Shown one piece after another: positions 54,179 to 63,853 of a stretch of DNA of 64,000 bases (positions within the stretch are counted from its first letter, which is position 1; each line of letters opens with the position of its first letter). The notes beneath the pieces were generated by a model that was not told the origin of the DNA, did no database searches, and was given only the letters and a program-made list of their open reading frames with translations. Both the position numbers and the translations under genes were made by a program. Source of the stretch: Candidatus Latescibacterota bacterium (GTDB taxonomy: Bacteria > Latescibacterota > UBA2968 > UBA8231); assembly GCA_007136405.1 (NCBI GenBank), contig SLHA01000087.1, positions 30,358 to 94,357 of the forward strand, written 5' to 3'.

Positions 54179-55345
54179 TCAGGGCCGTCGCCAGTCTCCG
54201 TCACGCAGTTCGACCAGCACGGGTTCCTGCATGTTCCCACCCAGGCTGTTGAAAGCGATATCACCGGTGACTCCGCGCCAGCGGGATTCCAGCAGCCAGT
54301 CGGCGATGCGAACCCGGTTCAAGCCCACCGCGTTTATGGCGGCGAGATACAGCTGCGCGGCATCGTAGGCATACGCTGCCAGGTGGGTAGGAGCGACACC
54401 GGCGGCCTCTTCGAAACGGCGCCGAAATTCCAGCAGGTCAGGGTCATCGGCGTACAGATCGAACGGCGCCGCGCCCAGGACGGCGCCAAGCGACGCATGC
54501 GCCTGGGCCAGTTCGGGGCCTACCAGAGATGCCGGCACGAACACCGGCACGGAGACATCGTGGCGGCGCAGTTCGCGGATGAGTTCCCGGGCTGCCTCCG
54601 GCCTCCCCCAGAGGAGCAAGGCATCGGCGCCGGACGACGCCAGACGCGGCGCCGCGGCCGGTGCATCGTATGAATGGAATTCCACATGAGCGTGCAGCGG
54701 ACGCTGGAGAGCGTGTGCCGCTGCAGTCACCCGATCGCGTCCCACCCGGCCTTCCCGGACGCCCTCAGTCGCCAGGGCCAATCGCGTAAAACCGCGTTCG
54801 TGGGCCGCGCGCACCAGCAATTCCGCCTGCAGGCGATCATGCGGCATCAACCGGAAGACCCAGGGAACATTGGCGAAGTCTATGGTCAGGTCCGCGGCCC
54901 CGGGAGTGATGACCGGTGTCCACAGTTTGGCGACCACCATTTCCGCCGCGTGAGCGCGCTCACCGTCCAGCGAGCTGATGATACCCCAGACTTCGTGTTC
55001 ATACACCAGGCTGACGATCTGTCCGGCGACCACGCTCCACGATTCGTCGTCCGGCTTGAAGATCGACTCGTAGGGCAGGCCACCATACCCGTTCGCCGTA
55101 TTGGCTGCGTCCAGGGCCAGCTGCACGCCCAGGCGCAGCTGCTGGCCCTGCGCTCCGCGAGCAGGGCCGGAGAGGCCCAGACGCACCGCTGACAAAGTGT
55201 CCGGGGATTCGACATCACGTCCCGGTCCCAGGAACCGCACGCCCCCCTCGGAGAAGTCCCTGTAGGCCTCCTCCCCCGCCAGGGCGGAGGACATGAGACC
55301 TGCTGCCAGCAACAACACTGACGCAACGGCGGTCAAGCAGATCAT
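54179..55345 (-). CDS. Leucine/amino-acid-type periplasmic binding protein 1
   Basis: The 388-residue protein has a signal peptide (LTAVASVLLLAAGLMSSALAG) and a type I periplasmic binding fold (LGVQLALDAANTANG, GIISSLDGERAHAAEM, PWVFRLMPHDRLQAELLV). It is a diverged paralogue of binding protein 2 two genes away. No ABC permease or ATPase lies in the cluster, so it may be part of a signalling or redox unit, or its transporter may be elsewhere. ATG 55345 is placed at the signal peptide; its ribosome site is weak. The N-terminal 50 residues (FSEGGVRFLGPGRDVESPDT) form an extension before the fold. Confidence 0.8.
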   Translation of the reverse strand: MICLTAVASVLLLAAGLMSSALAGEEAYRDFSEGGVRFLGPGRDVESPDTLSAVRLGLSGPARGAQGQQLRLGVQLALDAANTANGYGGLPYESIFKPDDESWSVVAGQIVSLVYEHEVWGIISSLDGERAHAAEMVVAKLWTPVITPGAADLTIDFANVPWVFRLMPHDRLQAELLVRAAHERGFTRLALATEGVREGRVGRDRVTAAAHALQRPLHAHVEFHSYDAPAAAPRLASSGADALLLWGRPEAARELIRELRRHDVSVPVFVPASLVGPELAQAHASLGAVLGAAPFDLYADDPDLLEFRRRFEEAAGVAPTHLAAYAYDAAQLYLAAINAVGLNRVRIADWLLESRWRGVTGDIAFNSLGGNMQEPVLVELRDGDWRRP

Positions 55346-55388
55346 GATCCGTGTTTCACGGTACCAAGCCACGGGTACGCCGAAGGAC

Positions 55389-56609
55389 TCAGGCAACGGG
55401 CACGACGGCGGTGACTTCCGTCTCCACCAGCCAGTCCGGACGGCACACAGCAGCCTCGCAGATGGTATGCGGCACGTCCAGCGGGTAACCATGCTCGGCG
55501 TATACGTGACGGAAAGTATCGAAGTCCGCGCCATCCTTGAGATAGGTGGTGGCGCGGATGATGTTCTCCGGCGCGGCATCCGATCCAGCGAGCAACTCGG
55601 TGATGTTGAGCAGCATGCGCTCCACCTGCCGCGCCGTGTCCCCCACATGCACCACCTGGCCACGGGTGTCTATGCTGGCCGTACCGGACACATACAGCAT
55701 GACCCGGTCTTCCCGCTGCACCGCCATACCGCGGGAGAAGGCCGACCCGTAGCTCCACGCCTCGTTGAGCGTGGGAGCATGCATGACCCGGATGTCCACT
55801 TCCCGATCGGTCCGGAGTGCGTACAGATCCAGCAGCCCGCCTCTGTCCGGCGGATACACGCCACCCTGGATACCGGTGCTGGCAGGAACCCGCTCGACCT
55901 GGTTCTGCTGGAAAAATTCGCTCCGCACCCGGTTCAGCGTGGCGTAATCACGCTCCATCTCGTCCAGGTAGATCCAGGTGCGGATGACGTCCCGGAAGGT
56001 CAGGTGTTCCTGTTTCAGCACCCGTTCGGCAATGTGGAACATGTCTTCCGCCTGTCCGGCATAATCCATACCGTCGCCGAAATGACCTCCGGTGATATTC
56101 TGCATGAAGATGTGATCGTACCCGCGCGCGGAAACGACCTTTCCCGCCGCTGGAGCCGGCAGACCCGTCAGATCCCGCACGCTCAACGGTTCATCCACCA
56201 GGGGCACCATGACCAGACACTGCAGTTCGCCCAGCACCCCGGGCGTGGCGGGTGGTTGTTGCACGAAGGTAGTGGCCGGCAGCGACGAGCCGTGACCGTT
56301 GCCGGCCGTGTAGTACGTCTCCCGTATAGTACGGAATTGCTCTGCGTCCCCGGCGACATCCGCCAGGTAGACCTTCTCCGTAATGACATGTCTGCGGCTG
56401 GCGCCCTGCTCTCCCAGCCATGAGCCCAGCTGCCGATATATCTCGCTGAACTGATACTCGGCATCCCCCTCGCCCGCAGGCCGCACGCATACGTACAGCG
56501 TAACGGCATCGCAGCCTTCGATACGGCTCCATTCGCGCTTGCCGTCCAAAGATGCACCGCGTTCGATGTTGATGGTTCCCGCAACACTCCGCAGACCAGA
56601 GATCGCCAT
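55389..56609 (-). CDS. Two-domain RidA/YjgF-family protein
   Basis: The 406-residue protein has two Rid-like halves. The first covers about residues 1-150 (YVCVRPAGEGDAEYQFSEIYRQL). The second half runs to the C-terminus, with YDHIFMQNITG, FHIAERVLKQEHLTFRDVIRTWIYL and IRATTYLKDGADFDTFRHVY. RidA proteins clear reactive enamines/imines; chorismatases of the FkbO/Hyg5 type also have two such domains. No signal peptide is seen, so it is cytoplasmic, unlike its neighbours. ATG 56609 has AGGGAG 7 bases upstream. Its place between two binding proteins suggests it acts on a compound related to their ligand; the catalytic Arg of classical RidA is not clearly placed. Confidence 0.8.
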   Translation of the reverse strand: MAISGLRSVAGTINIERGASLDGKREWSRIEGCDAVTLYVCVRPAGEGDAEYQFSEIYRQLGSWLGEQGASRRHVITEKVYLADVAGDAEQFRTIRETYYTAGNGHGSSLPATTFVQQPPATPGVLGELQCLVMVPLVDEPLSVRDLTGLPAPAAGKVVSARGYDHIFMQNITGGHFGDGMDYAGQAEDMFHIAERVLKQEHLTFRDVIRTWIYLDEMERDYATLNRVRSEFFQQNQVERVPASTGIQGGVYPPDRGGLLDLYALRTDREVDIRVMHAPTLNEAWSYGSAFSRGMAVQREDRVMLYVSGTASIDTRGQVVHVGDTARQVERMLLNITELLAGSDAAPENIIRATTYLKDGADFDTFRHVYAEHGYPLDVPHTICEAAVCRPDWLVETEVTAVVPVA

Positions 56610-56660
56610 GTCATACTCCCTGAAAGATGTCGGTTTAGCCCGAAGCACTCCGCCTTCGCC

Positions 56661-57962
56661 TCAGAAACTGACGGTCAGCTTGGGTTCGTTGTAGATAAAA
56701 CGGCCATCGCGTACTGTGGCCATGATGACGCGGCGACGATTGGAATACACATCGTCGAATACTGCCTTGCCGGTGATGCCGTAATACGTATCCATCTCTG
56801 CCAGTGCATCCCGGATCAGATACCGATTGAGTCCGGCCGTTTCGATGGCGTTGATGACCATCCACGTGCCATCGTAAGCGTGGGCCGCGAAAGTATTGGG
56901 GTCTTCGCCGAACCGCTGCCGGTACTGGGCTCTGAACTGTCTGAGCTCCGGGATATCGGCATCCGGATTGTATGGATACCCGGCAACCACACCCTCGGCC
57001 GCTTCCCCGGCGATGTCCAGGAACATCGGATGCACGATGCGCTCACAGGCGTATACCGGCATCGTCAAACCGGCGTCACGCATCCGCCGGACCAGATGAC
57101 CGGCGGCATCAGCGTCCGCCCACAACACGATGGCATCCGGATTCACCCGGTTCAACCGCTGTATCTGGGCGGTGAATTCCGGGTTAACATGTTCGAACTT
57201 CACCTCGTAGTTGATCTCGATGGGCGCGGGGCGGCCCAGGCGCACCGAGGCGTCGCGAAACTGACGCACGCCAAAGCGGCCATACCGGTTATCGGCGCGC
57301 ACGATGGCCACGCGTTGGTAACCGACATCACGGTACATGTGGTAGGCCAGCGCGTACGCCATCTGCCGGTCATCCGGTATGTTGCGAAAAACCCACGGAA
57401 TCATCGTCTCCACGAGCGTGGGATCCGTATCTCCCACATTCATCATGGGGACTTCGGTCCGCAGCGCCACGCGTATGGCAATATGCGCGTTGGCGCCATC
57501 CACCGTCCCGATGATGGCCCAGACACTGTCCTCATAGGAGAAGGCGACAACCTCGTTGGCCGAGGCGCCCCAGAGACCTTCATCGTTCCGGACCACCAGC
57601 TCGTACGGCTTACCCTTGTAGCCACCGGCGGCATTGGCTTCTTCTATGGCCAGTTTCGTGCCCTTGAAGATCGGTTGGCCGATGTAGGCTTCGTGAGTGC
57701 GCTCCAGTGGTGTCAACAGACCGATCTTCACGGTTTCCACTTCGGGCTCCGGCTTTTCACGACCCGGTCCGGTAAACTCGAGAGGCTCTACGAAGAACAT
57801 CTTGTAGGGCTCCTCCACGAACCGGCCAAAGGGCCGGAGGTCCTCCGGCGTGCTGCCGTAGGAGGGCAGAGCCCGACGCTCGGGTTCGTCGTTCGTATCT
57901 CCGTGCACCGCTACGAAGACGAGTAAGAATCCCAGTGCGGTAATCCAGCGTACGCATTTCAT
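56661..57962 (-). CDS. Leucine/amino-acid-type periplasmic binding protein 2
   Basis: The 433-residue protein has a signal peptide (ITALGFLLVFVAVHG) and a type I periplasmic binding fold (IGLLTPLERTHEAYIG, LAIEEANAAGG, IGTVDGANAHIAIR, PWVFRNIPDDRQMAYAL, ADNRYGRFG, NPDAIVLWADADAAG, GITGKAVFDDV). A 60-residue Pro/Glu-rich linker precedes the domain and shares features with binding protein 1. Ligand class is usually amino acids, amides or aromatic acids. ATG 57962 is chosen at the signal peptide; an earlier in-frame ATG (MTYRG) is possible. Confidence 0.85.
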   Translation of the reverse strand: MKCVRWITALGFLLVFVAVHGDTNDEPERRALPSYGSTPEDLRPFGRFVEEPYKMFFVEPLEFTGPGREKPEPEVETVKIGLLTPLERTHEAYIGQPIFKGTKLAIEEANAAGGYKGKPYELVVRNDEGLWGASANEVVAFSYEDSVWAIIGTVDGANAHIAIRVALRTEVPMMNVGDTDPTLVETMIPWVFRNIPDDRQMAYALAYHMYRDVGYQRVAIVRADNRYGRFGVRQFRDASVRLGRPAPIEINYEVKFEHVNPEFTAQIQRLNRVNPDAIVLWADADAAGHLVRRMRDAGLTMPVYACERIVHPMFLDIAGEAAEGVVAGYPYNPDADIPELRQFRAQYRQRFGEDPNTFAAHAYDGTWMVINAIETAGLNRYLIRDALAEMDTYYGITGKAVFDDVYSNRRRVIMATVRDGRFIYNEPKLTVSF

Positions 57963-57982
57963 CAGTCTCGTCCCCCTGTATG

Positions 57983-59089
57983 TCATCGGGATCCCAGCAT
58001 GTCCGGACGCCAGCGCCCCCGGCTGAGTCCTTTGGAGGTAGCAACCCAAACATCGTCATCCTGAAAATCTATGCCCAGGATGAAGTTGTTGGACAATCCC
58101 TGCTCCAGCGGCACCGTCTCGATCAACTCATCTTCCTGGTATACCCGGGCCTCCCAGGGACCCGTGTAGTCCATGGGATCGTTCACCGGAGCGTACGTCA
58201 CCCAACGGTTGGTATCGTAATGCACCGAACTCACGCCCTTGTCCGTGCCAAACCAGGCCACCCGACCGCGGGCACTGACCCAGTTGATAAAATCACTGGC
58301 CAGGCCGGTATCGAAGTCCGAATACCCCCGCCACCGCCGGGTGCCCATGCGATCATAACTGGATGCGCCAAAGTAGGTCGAAACCCAGAGCAGCCCTTCC
58401 CGAAAGCTCACTCCGGTGGTAATCACGTGGATGATACCGTCATCGCGAAACAGGGCTATCTCCATGTGTCCATCCGGATCCAGATACTCCTGCCACTGCT
58501 CCGTGGTCACGTCGAATTCCAACGCTCCGCCACCCCAGAGCGCCGCCCAGTATTTACCGTCATGGTAGTCGTTGGCATATCCCCAGGGCTCGTGCTGGGG
58601 TGAGTTTTCCGGCGTATACACTTCCCAGGAATTCTTGCGGACCAGGTACCGCCCCTGTCCCGAGGTGGTGGCTGTCCACACATTCTGGTTCTCCACGGCA
58701 ACGCCGAAGATGACATCGTTGGGCAGGCCACTGTTGAACTGGGTAAACACGCGCATGCGGCCGCCGGAGATCCAGGTCAGCCCCCCCATGGTGCCCACCC
58801 AGACATCACGCGTCAAAGGATCGACAGCCAGGGACAGGACAGCATTGTGGGAAAGGCCGTCTTCCACGGTGAACGTCGTCCATTCACCGTTTTCGTACAA
58901 CCCCAGTCCGCGATCCGTGCCGACCCAGACGCGATCGCGGTCCACGGCCACGCTGAAGGTCTTGTCGGACGGCAGCCCGTCAGCCTCGTGGAATGTCTCC
59001 CACTCCGTATAGATCCGCGGCAGCTCTTCCGCCGCGGTTACGCCGGTCCAAATCACGGACGCCATCAGTGCAACGATGAGGGTGATCAT
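57983..59089 (-). CDS. Periplasmic two-component-sensor-type beta-propeller protein
   Basis: The 368-residue protein has a signal peptide (LIVALMASVIWTGVTAAE) and about five repeats of the type TFSVAVDRDRVWVGTDRGLGLYENGEWTTF, which match the regulator-propeller (ligand-binding sensor) repeats normally found on hybrid kinases. No kinase domain follows, so it is a soluble sensor-like propeller. The ATG at 59089 has GAGGAGG upstream. It has its own promoter-like element (59117-59144) and is followed by binding protein 2 after 20 bases. Confidence 0.8.
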   Translation of the reverse strand: MITLIVALMASVIWTGVTAAEELPRIYTEWETFHEADGLPSDKTFSVAVDRDRVWVGTDRGLGLYENGEWTTFTVEDGLSHNAVLSLAVDPLTRDVWVGTMGGLTWISGGRMRVFTQFNSGLPNDVIFGVAVENQNVWTATTSGQGRYLVRKNSWEVYTPENSPQHEPWGYANDYHDGKYWAALWGGGALEFDVTTEQWQEYLDPDGHMEIALFRDDGIIHVITTGVSFREGLLWVSTYFGASSYDRMGTRRWRGYSDFDTGLASDFINWVSARGRVAWFGTDKGVSSVHYDTNRWVTYAPVNDPMDYTGPWEARVYQEDELIETVPLEQGLSNNFILGIDFQDDDVWVATSKGLSRGRWRPDMLGSR

Positions 59090-59116
59090 GTGCACGCCTC
59101 CTCGGGTGCTCCGCCG

Positions 59117-59144
59117 TTTATTTGCACAAGAAATAACTTGACAA
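59117..59144 (-). promoter_or_regulatory. Promoter-like element of the propeller/binding-protein operon
   Basis: Read on the minus strand: TTGTCA (59144-59139) and AATAAA (59122-59117) with a 16-base spacer, in an AT-rich 85-base gap between the cytochrome and propeller genes. It matches the consensus at 5 and 4 of 6 positions. Confidence 0.5.
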
Positions 59145-59174
59145 AAACACAATCCGGGCATTTCACCGGCTCCA

Positions 59175-60311
59175 TCAGGGATGCGCTATCTGTTTCCAGG
59201 CCTCCGGATACCTGAAAGGCGGTGTTTCCAGAACACGGTGTGACTGTTTGGGCCTGTGACAATCCATGCAATCCGCCTCCCGGGGGGTGGCCACCAGGCC
59301 CAGCTGCGGCAGACTGTAATCAGCCTGGCGCATGGCCTCGATATGCGTTGCTCCCGGACCATGACATTTCTCGCAGCCCACCCCTTCGCGCATGCTGAAG
59401 CCGGGGAGGCGGAAGGCGGCCGGCGCGTCATGACCGGTTGCATGACATTCCAGACAGGCGGCGTTCTTCACCGGTCCCCCAATGACGTCCCGGTCCACGC
59501 GGGAGTTGATCCACACCCCCATCTCCGACCGCAACCCCCGGGTGGCGCGAGCGTGGGCGCTGCTCTCCCACACGGCATATGAGCTTTCATGGCAGTCACC
59601 GCAAGCAGCGCTGCCCGTGTACGCGGCCGGTGGAGGCTCCGTTGGACGCAAACGCCAGATCCCCAGTTGTCCCGGCATCAACCCATGATCCATTTCGTGC
59701 TCCGGCCGTTCGTCCGCAAGCGGATGGGCAATATAGCGCCACGCCGTTTCGGCCTTGAACGGCCGTGGATTCAGGTGTTCGTGCGACGGCTTGGGATCAT
59801 GGCACTGATAGCATGACGCCATGTCCGGCATCCGCATGGCCGGATTGGCATCAGGATCCGTCTGTTCCATAGCCGCCACATGCATCTCTCCGGGGCCGTG
59901 GCAATGCTCGCAGGAAACACCTTCACCGATACGAAAGCCGGGGCCCCGGTAGGCCGCCGGCACATCGGAAGCGGTTCCATGACAGGACAGACACTGGTAG
60001 CTCATGGACGGGCACGAGGCGGTTATGCCTTCTTTCTGGCCCATCTCCATGGCCGCTCTGGACCGCAGTGACACCAGCGACCTGGCGTGGCGCGTCCCCA
60101 GCCAGGTCTGGTAGGCCGCCTCATGACACAGACGGCATTCGTCGTTGCCCACATAGGCCGCTTCCGGAATCCGCATCCGCGGCAGGTCACGAATGCCGAT
60201 TTCCGCTGGCTCGAGCCGGTCCTCGTAGTACTGCGCCGAAGTATCCGTCATGCTCACCAGCACGGCCACCAGACCACCCGCAATCACCAAACCGATCCAC
60301 CTTGCCACCAT
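59175..60311 (-). CDS. Octahaem c-type cytochrome
   Basis: The 378-residue protein has an N-terminal signal/anchor helix (WIGLVIAGGLVAVLVSM) and eight CXXCH sites: CRLCH, CLSCH, CEHCH, CYQCH, then CGDCH, CLECH, CEKCH, CMDCH. The four-haem halves repeat the same pattern (AAY...CXXCH, C..CHG, VSCEHCHGPG or VGCEKCHGPG), so it arose by duplication of a tetrahaem unit similar to cytochrome c554. It probably carries electrons across the periplasm. ATG 60311 is chosen because the TTG at 60329 would overlap the next gene. It ends 85 bases before the propeller gene. Confidence 0.9.
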   Translation of the reverse strand: MVARWIGLVIAGGLVAVLVSMTDTSAQYYEDRLEPAEIGIRDLPRMRIPEAAYVGNDECRLCHEAAYQTWLGTRHARSLVSLRSRAAMEMGQKEGITASCPSMSYQCLSCHGTASDVPAAYRGPGFRIGEGVSCEHCHGPGEMHVAAMEQTDPDANPAMRMPDMASCYQCHDPKPSHEHLNPRPFKAETAWRYIAHPLADERPEHEMDHGLMPGQLGIWRLRPTEPPPAAYTGSAACGDCHESSYAVWESSAHARATRGLRSEMGVWINSRVDRDVIGGPVKNAACLECHATGHDAPAAFRLPGFSMREGVGCEKCHGPGATHIEAMRQADYSLPQLGLVATPREADCMDCHRPKQSHRVLETPPFRYPEAWKQIAHP

Positions 60312-60325
60312 ATCCCCAGCCACCT

Positions 60326-62296
60326 TCAAAACGTCTTGCAGTATTCGATCAAAGCGTTGAGTTCCTCTTTGAGCATATCGTTGGCCACACCGTGAGCGTC
60401 ATCGTCGTTGAACTCCGTCCACAGCTCCTCCAATGAATAGCAGCGGCCATCGTGCAGGAACGGCGGACGTTCGTACACGTTGATCAGGTGGGGCGTGAGA
60501 AAACGTATGCCGTCCTGGTCGTGATACCCCGCGGTGCCCACGTCATGCAGGCGTCTGTCCATTCCCATGGGCGGCGGATGACAGGTGATGCACCGGTTGG
60601 CGACGGGGATGTAACGCCCCTGGTTGTCATAGGCCCGTTCAAACAGTTCCTTGCCCCACTCCTGCATCTCCCGCAGATTGCCCTCGGCTTGACGGTACGG
60701 GTTGGGCCGCGCCGGAATGGACTCGATGAAGGCCACCACGGCTTTTCTTTCGGCCTGGTTGAACCCTTGTGTACGGAAGAACAACTGCGCGGCGCGCGGT
60801 CCCTCCTGGCGTTCCAAAGTGGGGTTCTTACCGGTCCACTTGAACGGACCGGTCTGGGCTATACCCCGCAGCGTCAGATTGTCCACCAGGTTGCGCCCCA
60901 TACCGCCATCCGCGGCGATGTCGTAGACCAGCCCATCGACACTGTTTTCCGGATGGCAGGTGATGCAACTCATCTGCTGCTGGAAACTGATGGTGGCATA
61001 GTTGATCAACTGCTCGCCCCATCGAAGGGTTGTCCGGATGCGCGGCCCGCCCAGATCGATGGGCTCCAGGGCACGCTTGCGGCGGATGTCGATCACGCTG
61101 ATCTCGTCAGCCAGACGGCAGGCCACGTAGGCCCGCCGTCCGTCCGGTGCGACGACGATCTGCTTGGGATTGGCTCCGGTGTATATGCGGCCCACCACAT
61201 ACTCGTTGCTGAGCGCCAGGTGACGGGCATAGCGTTCGATCTTCTCGTCCGAAATCCCGATACGCCCGTCCTCCACCCGCAGCAGCCGGTATACCGCCTC
61301 CATGTCGACGATAGTAACCACGTCCACACCGGAGGAGGAAAGCAACAGGTAGCGACCGTCCGGTGTAAACGCGATACCGTACGAATCGGCAAAATAGAGG
61401 TTCGGTTCATCGACCAGCAGATAGGCCGTACGTCCTCCCGGCGCCGTTTCCGTCAGGGTGAATCCATGCGTGAGCATCCATCCCTGGTATACCTGGGTTT
61501 CGGGCAGGAGATTCTTGGGCAACGCCAGGGCGGTGGCCACGAAGGCGTCGTCCGGTGACACTGCCGCGCACTGACCGATGACCGTGGAATGCAGTTCACG
61601 TCGTTCCCGCACGAATTGCCCGGGCACGTCGATGACGCTCAATTCCAGCACGGGCGGAGTGCGGAAGGGATTGGGCAGGGGATACTGATGGGATACGTAC
61701 AGCCGGTCTCCTGCCGAATTCAGCGCCAGGCCGAACGGCGCCATGCCCGCCGGCAATACTCTGCTCTCCTCGCCGGCTTCCAGATCCACCACCGATACCG
61801 TGTGAAAATTCAGATTCGTTACGAACAGATACCGGCCCGAAGGATCCACCACCAACTGGTGCGGATCGTCACCGACGGGAATGCGCTGGGTCATTACCAT
61901 GTCGGCCAGATCGACGACGGCGACGTCGTTGTCCCAGCGATGGCTCACGTACAGCTTCGATTCATCCGGACTCAAGGCGATACCGAAGGGATGGCGCCCC
62001 ACGTCAACACTGTCGACGACCGCACCCCGGCGGGTATCCACCACCAGTACCTTGTCCGAGTTCTCGCAGACCACGTACAAGCGGCGCCCGTTGCCGTTCA
62101 ACGCCAGTTGCAGCGGCGAACGGTACAGATCATCCGCCGGCACGGCATGCCGGTCGCGCCACGCGAAGCCCTGTTCGCGACCCCCCGCCCTGGCCCCCGC
62201 GGCCGCCAGAAGAACCCCGGCCAGCAGCGACACAGCCGTCACAGTCACTCCGAACCTCCGCTTGCTCCTGCAGACCTTGACCCATGCGACGCCCAC
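60326..62296 (-). CDS. YVTN beta-propeller/dihaem cytochrome-c-peroxidase-like protein
   Basis: The 656-residue protein has a signal peptide (VSLLAGVLLAAAGARA) and a YVTN-type seven-bladed propeller (YVVCENSDKVLVVDTRRG, YVSHRWDNDVAVVDL, YVACRLADEISVIDI) up to about residue 405. A MauG/CcpA-like dihaem domain follows with CITCHPENS and CITCHPPPMG. GTG 62296 is the start, with AAGGAG 8 bases upstream. It is directly behind the hydrazine-synthase-like gene. It may be an electron acceptor or peroxidase; haem sixth ligands were not assigned. Confidence 0.85.
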   Translation of the reverse strand: MGVAWVKVCRSKRRFGVTVTAVSLLAGVLLAAAGARAGGREQGFAWRDRHAVPADDLYRSPLQLALNGNGRRLYVVCENSDKVLVVDTRRGAVVDSVDVGRHPFGIALSPDESKLYVSHRWDNDVAVVDLADMVMTQRIPVGDDPHQLVVDPSGRYLFVTNLNFHTVSVVDLEAGEESRVLPAGMAPFGLALNSAGDRLYVSHQYPLPNPFRTPPVLELSVIDVPGQFVRERRELHSTVIGQCAAVSPDDAFVATALALPKNLLPETQVYQGWMLTHGFTLTETAPGGRTAYLLVDEPNLYFADSYGIAFTPDGRYLLLSSSGVDVVTIVDMEAVYRLLRVEDGRIGISDEKIERYARHLALSNEYVVGRIYTGANPKQIVVAPDGRRAYVACRLADEISVIDIRRKRALEPIDLGGPRIRTTLRWGEQLINYATISFQQQMSCITCHPENSVDGLVYDIAADGGMGRNLVDNLTLRGIAQTGPFKWTGKNPTLERQEGPRAAQLFFRTQGFNQAERKAVVAFIESIPARPNPYRQAEGNLREMQEWGKELFERAYDNQGRYIPVANRCITCHPPPMGMDRRLHDVGTAGYHDQDGIRFLTPHLINVYERPPFLHDGRCYSLEELWTEFNDDDAHGVANDMLKEELNALIEYCKTF

Positions 62297-63850
62297 TCAG
62301 TCCGCTCCTTCGATATTGGCCCGTGGCCCCATCAGATTCATCGGCTCCGCCTTGATCAGCGCCTTGGTGGCGCGGTTCACCGGTGCCAGCTCCTTGTCTT
62401 CGTGGCAGCCTATACAGCCTCGCTGATCACCGCTGCGCACCCAGGCCCAGGCTCGCATGGTGTGCAGCTCATCGCCATGCTCATCCAGCAGCTGCACGTA
62501 GAACGGTATGTTGCCGGGGACGTTGACGTAGAAGGACCCGTCCGACTCCACCGGTGCCTCTCCCAGCGACCGCGTGCGCACGAAGGGCGGAGGCCAGGTG
62601 TCGTTCCCGTAATCCACCCCCGGTTGCAGACCGGAGCGCCGTGCTTCCGTCGGCGTCATGGACATGCCTTCGACCAGGCGAACCGACTTCACCGCATCAT
62701 GCGGGATGGCGGCGACCTCGGGCCGGTCCGAGTCGTACACATTGAGGCACTGCAGCTGGGCAGCACCCTCGAAGCCGGGGATGTCGACCACCGAGGCAAA
62801 TTCCACCATGGGAATACGTCCCACCGGTTCGGCCCGCTCCACTACGAGCTGCGGATCCACATCGTGCCACTCCCGGGCGTCGTACACCCGCCGTCCCGGC
62901 CGCCCCCGCCGTTCATCGAAATGGTAGATGCCGTAACTGTCCCCCTCGCGGGCGTAACTGATCAGCAGGCGCCCGTCCGGCAGGGCATGCGGAGTGCGGT
63001 ACAACCCGCCGTCATCTTGGCTCAGTACCCGATGACTGCCCAGTGGACGCCGCATGGACACCTGCGCCAGTCGACCGCTGCGATCCTCGCTGTATCCCTT
63101 GCGTTCGATGAAGACAACCCGGCGGTCGGCCCGCACCTCGAAAGGAGACAGCTGCGACCATCGGCCCGTATCGGTGCCGTAAAACTGGTTGATGCCCTCC
63201 CCTGCCCAGGTGGAAAACACCAGGGCATAGGCGTCACGCTGCCATGACGAGTACAGCATCCTGCCGTCAGCGAGTATGGTGGGGTTGATATCGTTACCCA
63301 GGTTGTAGCTGGTTTGCCACAACACCGTTCCCCGTGCCGCCAGCGGCACCAGGTTGGTGGCGTACAGGTTGGTGAGCGGATAGCGACCGTGCTGATCCAG
63401 CGCTCTAGTGGCCGTGCTCGTAAAGGCGAACCAGCGAACATTGTCGACGAAATCCGGAGCATCGACCGGTGCTCTGGCCAGGAATATGGGCTCGCGACAG
63501 TCCCCCATGTCCCGCGTCAACTGGCGCTGGCGCGAACCATCCACATCCATGACCCAGATGTTCCAGGGATCCTCGGCCCGGACCCGGCCGGCGAACAGCA
63601 CCTGGGTGCCGCAGAAAGACACATTGGGATCCGCGGCCGCGGCGAAACCGGGAGTCAACACGGTAACCTCCCCGCCGGCGCCCAGCATGACCAGCCGACT
63701 CTCCGGAAGACCTCCCGTGACGGATTCCTGGGTGAAGATCAGCGGGATGTCGAGGGCTGCCGCCCTGCTGGCCAGCAGGGCAACCAGCACAACAGCAACC
63801 GGAACCCATATCCGGCGTCCTGCGCACCGTGTACCGTCAGACCAGCCCAT
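62297..63850 (-). CDS. PD40-propeller protein similar to hydrazine synthase alpha, one haem site
   Basis: The 517-residue protein has a signal peptide (VAVVLVALLASRAAA), a TolB/PD40 propeller (FTQESVTGG, NIWVMDVDGSRQRQLT, PHALPDGRLLISYAREG) and a C-terminal part (SDGSFYVNVPGNIPFYVQLLDEHG, then CIGCHED). The last is the single-haem segment typical of proteins annotated as hydrazine synthase alpha middle domain. Hydrazine synthesis is unlikely: the beta/gamma subunits and other anammox genes are absent, and relatives are widespread in bacteria with unknown roles. ATG 63850 follows GGGGGAATGACGG. Confidence 0.72.
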   Translation of the reverse strand: MGWSDGTRCAGRRIWVPVAVVLVALLASRAAALDIPLIFTQESVTGGLPESRLVMLGAGGEVTVLTPGFAAAADPNVSFCGTQVLFAGRVRAEDPWNIWVMDVDGSRQRQLTRDMGDCREPIFLARAPVDAPDFVDNVRWFAFTSTATRALDQHGRYPLTNLYATNLVPLAARGTVLWQTSYNLGNDINPTILADGRMLYSSWQRDAYALVFSTWAGEGINQFYGTDTGRWSQLSPFEVRADRRVVFIERKGYSEDRSGRLAQVSMRRPLGSHRVLSQDDGGLYRTPHALPDGRLLISYAREGDSYGIYHFDERRGRPGRRVYDAREWHDVDPQLVVERAEPVGRIPMVEFASVVDIPGFEGAAQLQCLNVYDSDRPEVAAIPHDAVKSVRLVEGMSMTPTEARRSGLQPGVDYGNDTWPPPFVRTRSLGEAPVESDGSFYVNVPGNIPFYVQLLDEHGDELHTMRAWAWVRSGDQRGCIGCHEDKELAPVNRATKALIKAEPMNLMGPRANIEGAD

Positions 63851-63853
63851 CCG

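Noticed and set aside
62297..63850. True hydrazine synthase (anammox)
   Set aside because: The protein has one CXXCH, and no beta/gamma subunits, hydrazine dehydrogenase or other anammox genes are near; the similarity is domain-level.
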